Assembly: GCA_004552395.1 (NCBI GenBank)
Contig: SFOK01000050.1
Span: 1 to 12,197, forward strand
DNA length: 12,197 nucleotides
Source of the DNA: Bacteroidales bacterium
GTDB taxonomy: Bacteria; Bacteroidota; Bacteroidia; Bacteroidales; Muribaculaceae
Reading direction: 5' to 3'
A program made the position numbers and the translations under genes. Shown in pieces: positions 6,684-12,197 of this stretch. Below the pieces are notes generated by a model. That model made no database searches. It saw only the letters and a program-made list of their open reading frames with translations, and was not told the origin of the DNA. Each line of letters begins with the position of its first letter. Position 1 is the first letter of the stretch.

Positions 6684-8126
6684 ATGACCCGGCATCAGCT
6701 TCATATCGTCGTCTGTCTTGCAGCCTCGTTGCTGCTTGCGGCTGTGTTGCTGCTTGCCGCTTGCTCCGGCTCCAAAAAAGTCGACTCGCTGCCTGCCGGA
6801 CCGCAGCCGGCGCCTGACGACACGCTCCGTGTTGGTACGCTTTACAGTCCGACCACATATTTCCTCTACCGCGACGAGCCTATGGGTTATGAGTACGAAA
6901 TGGTGCGTCAGTTCGCCGACACTTTGGGTCGCCCGCTCAAGATTGTGGTGGCTGAAAATTTCTCCGTACTTCTCGACAAGCTCGACCGGGGCGAGGTGGA
7001 GCTGCTTGCCTGCCAGATCCCGCAGACTGCTCAGTATAAGCAGAAGGTGCTCCACTGCGGTGTGGAAGAAGTCACCACTCAGGTACTTGTGCAGCCGCGA
7101 AACCGCAAGGGAGTGAAACGCATCAGCGATGTCACAGAGCTTGTGGGCAAGAAGGTGGCTGTGGAGAAAGGTACCAAGTATTATTCGCGGCTTCTGAATC
7201 TCAACGAGGAGATTGGCGGCGGCATAGAGATAGTAACCCCTGATCAGGATTCTATCATCACTCAGGACCTGGTGAGGATGGTGAGCGACGGCAGTCTGGA
7301 CTATACGATCATCGACTCCGATATAGCCTCGCTGGAGAGCACATATTATCCCGACCTCGACATCTCCCTCAAAGTGAGCTTGGAGCAACGCTCTTCGTGG
7401 GCCGTGGGGAAGGGGAATACGCAGCTTGCCGATGAGGTGAATCGCTGGGCTGCCGGCGTGGCCACAAACCGAGCCGAGCAGCCGGTGCACCGGCGCTATT
7501 TCGAACAGGCCAAGAACAGTCTGCTTTCCTCCGGCGATAAGCGAGACGGAAACGTTGTGCAGGTTGCAAGGATGCTCAGCGCAACTGCTATCTCCCCTTA
7601 CGACGAAATCTTCCGCAAAGAGGCGGCACGTCTGGGCTGGGATTGGCGTTTCCTGGCCGCTGTAGCCTACGAAGAGAGCCGTTTCAACAACAACGTAGAG
7701 TCCTGGGCCGGAGCTAAAGGTATCATGCAGATCATGCCTCGCACGGCCCGAGCGCACGGCCTTTCCGATGCCGAGATGAAAGACCCGGCCCGCAGTGTAG
7801 AGACCGCTATGAAGATTTTCGCTACTTTGGACGGCATTTTCAAGTCGAAGGTCAAGGACCCTGCAGAGCGGCGCAAATTCGTGCTGGCAGCTTATAACGC
7901 CGGCCACGGACATATCCTCGACGCGATAGCTCTTGCACGCAAATACGGACTCTCGCCCGATGTTTGGGATGCGAATGTCAGCGAAGCTCTGCTGATGAAA
8001 TCACGCCCCGAATATTACAACGATCCGGCGGTTAAATCCGGATATTTCCGCGGCATAGAGACGGTAAACTATGTCAGCAACGTACTCTCAACCTACAACT
8101 ACTACCTCTCTCACGCTCCCTCATAG
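6684..8126 (+). CDS. MltF-type membrane-bound lytic transglycosylase (lipoprotein)
   Basis: The 480-residue product cleaves peptidoglycan glycan strands if it acts as its family does. Residues 1-27 form a lipoprotein signal peptide with lipobox LAAC (Cys27). The following SGSKK lacks the acidic surface-export signal of Bacteroidetes, so a periplasm-facing lipoprotein is expected. Residues about 45-280 are a family 3 solute-binding domain (DTLRVGTLYSPTTYF onward). Residues about 303-440 are the SLT lysozyme-like domain with catalytic Glu331 in YEESRF, the GAKGIMQIMP motif just after, and AYNAG (403-407). This order is that of E. coli MltF, where the binding domain senses muropeptides and controls the catalytic domain. 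The whole protein is intact. The gene is 124 bases after purM with no recognised promoter of its own. It heads a group of envelope genes. Confidence 0.92.
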   Translation: MTRHQLHIVVCLAASLLLAAVLLLAACSGSKKVDSLPAGPQPAPDDTLRVGTLYSPTTYFLYRDEPMGYEYEMVRQFADTLGRPLKIVVAENFSVLLDKLDRGEVELLACQIPQTAQYKQKVLHCGVEEVTTQVLVQPRNRKGVKRISDVTELVGKKVAVEKGTKYYSRLLNLNEEIGGGIEIVTPDQDSIITQDLVRMVSDGSLDYTIIDSDIASLESTYYPDLDISLKVSLEQRSSWAVGKGNTQLADEVNRWAAGVATNRAEQPVHRRYFEQAKNSLLSSGDKRDGNVVQVARMLSATAISPYDEIFRKEAARLGWDWRFLAAVAYEESRFNNNVESWAGAKGIMQIMPRTARAHGLSDAEMKDPARSVETAMKIFATLDGIFKSKVKDPAERRKFVLAAYNAGHGHILDAIALARKYGLSPDVWDANVSEALLMKSRPEYYNDPAVKSGYFRGIETVNYVSNVLSTYNYYLSHAPS

Positions 8127-8198
8127 CTCTCTCACTCGCCTACTTACTCACTTACTCACTCTCTCACTCTCTCACTCTCTCACTCTCTCACTCTCTCC
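8127..8198. repeat. Octamer tandem array, nine 8-base units
   Basis: Starting on the base after the mltF stop codon, nine 8-base units run to 8198. Units 1 and 5-8 are CTCTCTCA, units 3 and 4 are CTTACTCA, and units 2 and 9 are degenerate. Four identical units in a row (8159-8190) could expand or contract by slippage. The array ends 39 bases before the DUF3332 start, so copy number could alter spacing in that gene's 5' region. Confidence 0.85.
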
Positions 8199-8237
8199 CA
8201 GTAACTAATTGATTTCTAACTTTTAAAAATAATTGAC

Positions 8238-8783
8238 ATGAAAAAAAGGCACTTCACCGTAGCCGCGGTCCTTGCTCTGGCCGCCTGCTTCACCTTCACT
8301 TCTTGCATCGGCAGTTTCTCTCTCACCAACAAGGTGCTCGGCTGGAACAACCAGATTGGCAGCAAGTTCGTGAATGAGCTCGTGTTCATAGGCTTCTGGA
8401 TCCTTCCCGTCTACGAAGTGACAGCGCTCGCCGACCTTCTCGTAATCAACTCCATAGAGTTCTGGAGCGGAAGCAATCCTGTGGCTCAAGGCACGAAAGT
8501 GATCGATACCGACAGCGGCCGCTATCTCGTGAAGTGCGACGGAAAAGGCTATGATGTTGTCAATGAGACAACAGGCGAGAATGTGCGTCTCGATTTCGAT
8601 GTGAACGAGCAGACATGGTCTGTTTGCGTCGACGGTCAGGAGTATCCTTTCATGACGTTTGTCGACGACAGCCATGTGAAGATGATCACTCCCGAGGGCG
8701 ATTTCCGCATAGTGGAACTCAGTGAGCAGGGCGTGCTCGCTTATCAGGCAGTGGCCACAGCCGGTGCAATGGCCCGCCGCTGA
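8238..8783 (+). CDS. DUF3332 family lipoprotein
   Basis: The 181-residue protein starts with a lipoprotein signal peptide (MKKRHFTVAAVLALAAC) ending in FTSC with Cys23. The next part, IGSFSLTNKVLGWNNQIGSK (24-43), then NELVFIGFWILPVYEVTALA with a closing IEFWSGSNP, is the conserved core of the DUF3332 family. The middle is hydrophobic enough to sit in or on a membrane. The C-terminal half (about 85-181) is polar, mostly beta-like, and ends AMARR. The family has no known function that I can cite. After the cysteine there is no acidic export signal. The start at 8238 is the only one that gives the signal peptide, and the preceding bases are A/T-rich without a Shine-Dalgarno sequence. The gene sits between mltF and the LysM gene, separated by 111 and 318 bases. 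Confidence 0.85.
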   Translation: MKKRHFTVAAVLALAACFTFTSCIGSFSLTNKVLGWNNQIGSKFVNELVFIGFWILPVYEVTALADLLVINSIEFWSGSNPVAQGTKVIDTDSGRYLVKCDGKGYDVVNETTGENVRLDFDVNEQTWSVCVDGQEYPFMTFVDDSHVKMITPEGDFRIVELSEQGVLAYQAVATAGAMARR

Positions 8784-9101
8784 TTGATGCCGCCGCTCGC
8801 TCCTTCGAGGCGCCCTTTGGGGCGAATCGACCGACAGATTGAGATGCCTCAAATGGAGGCAAAACAAACTTTTTGTCTCCTGAGCGGTCTATTATATAAA
8901 AGGCTCAGAGCCCGGAACGTGCAAATTCGTTCCGGGGATTGAGTGTGTTTTGACATATTTTGCTCTCTCAGCGGCCAAATTCCGCTTCCGAACGAGCAAT
9001 ACAAACCACTATCAGCAAAAAATTCCCACTCAGCTGAAGGCCCTCTCTCAGTAAAAAAGATCTCTCCTTCCGAAACTTAGAAAATCATTCATAACCGGCA
9101 G
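8784..9101. other. 318-base spacer with several hairpins, no gene
   Basis: No convincing gene or consensus promoter was found. The spacer carries three short inverted repeats: CGCCC/GGGCG (8811-8824), GCCTC/GAGGC (8846-8860) and CTGAGC/GCTCAG (8880-8908). It also has the strong hairpin at 8911-8936. A TTGACA (8950-8955) has no matching -10. A 32-codon open frame (8844-8942) overlaps the hairpins and is not supported by any family. The last 100 bases before the LysM gene are A/C-rich and look like an untranslated leader. Confidence 0.6.
8911..8936. terminator. Strong 9-bp hairpin, possible terminator
   Basis: CCCGGAACG (8911-8919) and CGTTCCGGG (8928-8936) pair perfectly around an eight-base loop. 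The hairpin follows the DUF3332 stop by about 130 bases. There is no immediate T-run; the nearest Ts are at 8948-8951. It could instead be a processed RNA end, an operator or a leader structure for the LysM gene. Confidence 0.35.
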
Positions 9102-11528
9102 ATGAACAAGATATTAACTTCCGCACTTCTCCTCTTTACCGCCATATCTCCGGCGTTGGCTCAGACAGCTTCGCAGCTGCCTGTTACAAATGTCAACGGC
9201 CGGAATTACTATGTGTATCAGGTTTCAGGCGACGAGAGCCTCTTCGGTATCGCCAAAAAATTCGGCTGGGATGACAATCTGCTTGCCGAGCAGAATCCCG
9301 GCGCGGCCTCCAATCTGAAAAAGGGACGGAAGCTCTATTATCCCGCACCTGACAACTCCGCCTCTTCCGTGGCTTCAGCAGCCACTCCTTCCGCGGCTTC
9401 TTCATCCGCTTCAGCAGCTCGTTCAGGTCAGAATGGCGCGGCGACTCAGTCATCGGCGGCGACAGATGGTGAAAGGACTGAGATCTTCTACACAGCAACC
9501 GACACCACCGACCCATACAAGATAGCCAAGCGCCTTGGTATCAGTACCGACGAGCTTTACGCTCTCAACCCCAACGCGAAGCGCGGCATCAACCGCGGCG
9601 ATATGCTCCGTGCCCGTGTCACACCGCAAATAGCAGACTCTCTGCAGGAAAAAGGGGAACAGGCTTACACTGTAGTGGAGCGCAAGATAGGGGAAGACAC
9701 TATTCAGGTATCCTCATCGCCGAGCCTTGTCAAGAAGCGCAACATTCCCACTGAGCCGGTCCGCAAGCCCGACGAGCCACGTATCGTCTATGCCGAACAA
9801 CCTGCTTCCGAACCTACTTCCGAACTCGCTTCCGAACCTGCTTCCGAACTCGCTTCCGAACCTGCTTCCGAGCCGGTAGAGGCTCCCACTTTGGAGCTGT
9901 CTGCCGGAACAGTCGGCACTCCTTCTGCCGGAACAGTCGGTACATCAGCAGTTGGTGCGTTTTCGGCTGAAACAGCTGATACAGAGGGAGAGCATTTCCG
10001 TTCTTCACGCAACCCGCTGATCGGTCTCGACGAGTCAGCTCTGATGCAGTATATCATTCAGGAGAGCGATGACCTGCTCACCGTAGCTAAAAATTACAAC
10101 ACTACAATACGCGACATTTTCTTCCTCAATCCGGCTGTTTCCGACACATACTTCCCGGCGGATGAGATTATCCGTCTCCTTCCGGGCAGCCGCGACAAGG
10201 ACCGACAGACTGTGGCAGTTCACTCGCGCGTAAAGACCGGAAGCCGAAATTACAAAGCAAAAAAGGGTGATACTTACGCATCGATAGCTTCATCTAACGG
10301 TATCTCCGAGCAGGAGCTCCGCGAAGCCAATATCAAGCTGAAAGAAGTTAAAAAGGGAAAGACCGTAGCAATACCTCTCTACAAAGACGTCACCGAATGG
10401 AAAGACAGCGTGATGACCGACCCACGCGAACTCACAGCCGCCGGGCGTAAAGAGATATATCGAGAGGTCCGCAAGGAACTCTACACTGCTTCGGAGCCGC
10501 GCCACGATTATGAAGCCGTCATAGTGACCTCAACCGCATCCGACGACCGCAACCGCGAGAAAGACTTCCTGCGCGGTTTCCTCATGGGTGTCAACACACT
10601 CCGTACCGGTGACCGCACCATCGGCTTGAAGGTGCTCCCGACGACATCCGTCGAAATACCCGATCTGCTTGACAAGATGAAGGACTCCCGCCCCGACATA
10701 ATTTTCGCTTCGTTCGAGAGCGAATTCCCCGAGCAGCTCATACGCTTCGGCCGCGAAAACAATATTACGGTAGTCAATACCTTCGACGCCAAATCCACCG
10801 GGTACGAGGATAACCACAACCTTGTGCAGGTGCTCATACCTTCGGCCGACATGAACCGCAAGATTGCCGACGAGCTTATGCGTATGTCCGACGGAAAGAC
10901 TGTGGTTTTTGTGGCCGACGATGCTTCCGATAAAGATAGTTTCTCATCGTTCTTCAAAGAGAAACTACGCAAAGCCAACCGAATTTTCGCAGATTACCCC
11001 ACGGCAGCCTCACTCACAGATTTCAGGCTCGATGCCGGCAAAGGCTATCTCTTTGTGACCAACCTCACCAAGCGCAGCGAGATACGCAATTGTCTGGAAT
11101 ATATCGGCGCACTGATCAAGGAAGACCCCACACTCGATGTGATCACCGTGGGGCGTCCCACATGGATCACGATAGCTGATTCGCAGGACAAGCAGCTGGC
11201 CGAGGCCAACACGTATATTCCCTCGCGTTTCTACATCAACAACGACGATTCCGACTATATTCTCTTCAACTCCAACTACAAGAGCTTCTACAACGAGGAA
11301 CCGATACGTTCGTTCCCGGCATATGCTCCGCTCGGCTACGATGTGGCCCGCTATTTCCTCAACGCTCTGCTCTCAGGCGGCGATCTTGAGAACGCAACCC
11401 ACGGCGTGAGAAATATCGAAATGGATTTCCGGCTTACTCGTCCCGATGAGAACGCAGGACTTGTCAATGAGAATATGTTCTTCATAAACTACACTCCCTC
11501 AGGGCTTGTGCGCAAGGTAAATTTCTGA
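9102..11528 (+). CDS. Secreted LysM protein with PBP1-type binding domain
   Basis: The 808-residue protein begins with a type I signal peptide cleaved after SPALA (Ala20). Four LysM-like domains follow, at about 36-82, 127-173, 316-361 and 383-427. Examples are YQVSGDESLFGIAKKFGW and KAKKGDTYASIASSNG. LysM domains bind N-acetylglucosamine glycans, so the protein is probably anchored to peptidoglycan in the periplasm. Two low-complexity linkers separate them: Ala/Ser-rich 86-121, and 232-292 with Pro-Ala-Ser-Glu repeats. Residues about 468-808 resemble a type 1 periplasmic-binding fold (branched-chain amino-acid receptor type): DFLRGFLMGVNTLR near its start and FPAYAPLGYDVARYFLNALL near its end. 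This architecture is known in Bacteroidetes, but ligand and role are not established. No transporter genes are beside it. The next gene encodes an outer-membrane barrel. Confidence 0.85.
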   Translation: MNKILTSALLLFTAISPALAQTASQLPVTNVNGRNYYVYQVSGDESLFGIAKKFGWDDNLLAEQNPGAASNLKKGRKLYYPAPDNSASSVASAATPSAASSSASAARSGQNGAATQSSAATDGERTEIFYTATDTTDPYKIAKRLGISTDELYALNPNAKRGINRGDMLRARVTPQIADSLQEKGEQAYTVVERKIGEDTIQVSSSPSLVKKRNIPTEPVRKPDEPRIVYAEQPASEPTSELASEPASELASEPASEPVEAPTLELSAGTVGTPSAGTVGTSAVGAFSAETADTEGEHFRSSRNPLIGLDESALMQYIIQESDDLLTVAKNYNTTIRDIFFLNPAVSDTYFPADEIIRLLPGSRDKDRQTVAVHSRVKTGSRNYKAKKGDTYASIASSNGISEQELREANIKLKEVKKGKTVAIPLYKDVTEWKDSVMTDPRELTAAGRKEIYREVRKELYTASEPRHDYEAVIVTSTASDDRNREKDFLRGFLMGVNTLRTGDRTIGLKVLPTTSVEIPDLLDKMKDSRPDIIFASFESEFPEQLIRFGRENNITVVNTFDAKSTGYEDNHNLVQVLIPSADMNRKIADELMRMSDGKTVVFVADDASDKDSFSSFFKEKLRKANRIFADYPTAASLTDFRLDAGKGYLFVTNLTKRSEIRNCLEYIGALIKEDPTLDVITVGRPTWITIADSQDKQLAEANTYIPSRFYINNDDSDYILFNSNYKSFYNEEPIRSFPAYAPLGYDVARYFLNALLSGGDLENATHGVRNIEMDFRLTRPDENAGLVNENMFFINYTPSGLVRKVNF
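9801..9872 (+). repeat. In-frame 12-base repeat array, six units
   Basis: Six 12-base units of the form CCTGCTTCCGAA, with CTC or ACT variants, encode alternating [P/L][A/T]SE. Because 12 is a multiple of three, copy-number change would lengthen or shorten the linker without shifting frame. The repeat lies between the second and third LysM domains. Confidence 0.9.
9900..9943 (+). repeat. In-frame 24-base direct repeat
   Basis: Bases 9900-9919 and 9924-9943 agree at 19 of 20 positions with a period of 24, encoding SAGTVGT twice. It continues the low-complexity linker of the LysM protein just after the 12-base array. Confidence 0.8.
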
Positions 11529-11600
11529 TTCGCGGCGAGTTTAGTTTCTGATTCGCAGCGAGGTCAGTGCCTGATTGATGGCGAGTAACGGCCTGATTCC
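11522..11600. repeat. Imperfect 23-base tandem repeat spanning a stop codon
   Basis: Units start at 11522, 11545 and 11568, with a partial fourth about 22 bases later. All share CTGATT, and the first three share a following GCGAG. The first unit contains the last codons and the TGA of the LysM gene. Units 1 and 2 are close copies; 3 and 4 are degenerate. Confidence 0.7.
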
Positions 11601-11615
11601 GACTCTTCTGTAACT

Positions 11616-11639
11616 AACAATTGCAACCAACAATTGCAA
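11616..11639. repeat. Direct repeat AACAATTGCAA, two copies
   Basis: The 11-base word AACAATTGCAA occurs at 11616-11626 and 11629-11639 with a period of 13. It ends 15 bases before the start of the barrel gene, and each copy contains the palindrome TTGCAA. It could be a paired binding site or simply a local duplication. Confidence 0.5.
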
Positions 11640-11654
11640 GAATCTGATGCAACA

Positions 11655-12197
11655 ATGACTACAAGATATATCCGACTGCTCCTAATACTCCTGCTCTCAT
11701 CTGCAGCTATGCTTCCCGCATCGGCTCAGTCACACTACGAAGGCAACTTTTTCGTGGGCGGCCACGGGGGTGTCACGCTTTCGCGCGTCAATTTCAACCC
11801 CTCGGTGCACCAGAAGATGCCCGTCGGCGCCATGGTTGGTGCCACATTCCGTTACATCGAGGAGAGTCACTTCGGTATCATCGGTGAGGTTAACTTCGAG
11901 CAGCGCGGATGGCAGGAGGATTTCGAGGACAAAGGGGATTTCTCGTACCGGCGCACACTCAACTACATACAGATCCCGGTTCTCGCCCACATATTCTTCG
12001 GTAATCACCGCACACACTTCTTTTTCAATGCCGGACCAGAAGTCGGATTCATGATAGGGGAAAGCACATCGTCGAATTTCAACTACCGCGACCCGGCATC
12101 AGTGGAAGGTTTCCCGCTGAAGGACCGCCACATAGCGCAGTATACAATCGAGTGCAAGAAGAAGGTCGACTTCGGCATCTCAGGTTCGCTCGGCTGC
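11655..12197 (+). CDS. PorT-type outer-membrane beta-barrel protein, 3' end missing
   Basis: The frame is open from the ATG at 11655 to the right edge (181 codons, no stop), so the gene is cut by the window. Residues 1-24 are a signal peptide ending PASA before Gln25. The mature part alternates polar and hydrophobic residues in short beta strands: NFFVGGHGGVTLSRV, GAMVGATFRYIEESHFGIIG and EVNFEQRGW. It carries LNYIQIPVLAHIFFG (102-116), a hallmark of PorT and related outer-membrane barrel proteins of Bacteroidetes, followed by FFFNAGPEVGFMIG. PorT itself serves type IX secretion in Porphyromonas, but most members of this broad family have no assigned job, and nothing here shows a type IX role. 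A later in-frame Met19 would remove most of the signal peptide and is less likely. Confidence 0.85.
   Translation, partial: MTTRYIRLLLILLLSSAAMLPASAQSHYEGNFFVGGHGGVTLSRVNFNPSVHQKMPVGAMVGATFRYIEESHFGIIGEVNFEQRGWQEDFEDKGDFSYRRTLNYIQIPVLAHIFFGNHRTHFFFNAGPEVGFMIGESTSSNFNYRDPASVEGFPLKDRHIAQYTIECKKKVDFGISGSLGC

Noticed and set aside
6624..7913. A 429-codon open frame on the - strand opposite the mltF-type gene
   Set aside because: The sense strand encodes a full MltF architecture with catalytic motifs; the antisense product shows no family features.
8798..8808. An 11-base word shared with the right inverted-repeat arm (218-228)
   Set aside because: Matches of this length are expected several times by chance in 12 kb; the rest of the arm is not present.
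8950..8955. TTGACA, a sigma-70-like -35 box before the LysM gene
   Set aside because: No -10 box follows at the right spacing, and Bacteroidetes promoters use a different consensus.
11655..12197. Type IX secretion role for the PorT-type gene
   Set aside because: The motif only shows membership of a broad barrel family; no other secretion-system gene is in the window.

Overview
This window looks like chromosomal DNA of a Bacteroidales bacterium, most likely from or near the Muribaculaceae (S24-7). The clues are Bacteroidetes-type gene families (a long 625-residue PurF, a divergent PurM, a PBP1-plus-LysM fusion, a DUF3332 lipoprotein and a PorT-type barrel), TAnnTTTG promoter-like boxes, the lack of clear Shine-Dalgarno sequences, and GC-rich coding with frequent ATA isoleucine codons. 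The family-level placement is an inference. All nine genes lie on the + strand, and no tRNA, rRNA, CRISPR or insertion sequence was seen.

Left part (1-5192). A gene-free leader of about 310 bases carries a 32-base inverted repeat (29/32 matches). Its arms flank an AT-rich stretch with a promoter-like box. Then come a Yip1-family membrane protein, the tmRNA partner smpB, an amidophosphoribosyltransferase (purF) and a U32/RlhA-type protein. Spacings of 28, 68 and 19 bases suggest a single transcription unit.

Middle (5193-6559). A 185-base spacer holds a perfect 16-base palindrome and the best promoter-like box in the window. It precedes a PurM-type AIR synthase, so two steps of de novo purine synthesis (the first, PurF, and the fifth, PurM) sit on either side of the RlhA-type gene.

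Right part (6560-12197). This is a cell-envelope block: an MltF-type lytic transglycosylase lipoprotein, a DUF3332 lipoprotein, a secreted protein with four LysM domains and a type 1 periplasmic-binding fold, and the start of a PorT-type outer-membrane barrel cut by the right edge. The spacers here contain short tandem repeats with periods of 21, 8, 13 and 23 bases, and one strong hairpin.

No plainly new multi-gene system is visible. The points most worth a second look are the inverted repeat around the first promoter-like site, the octamer array after mltF, the LysM/PBP1 fusion, the unusual PurF residues and the palindrome before purM.
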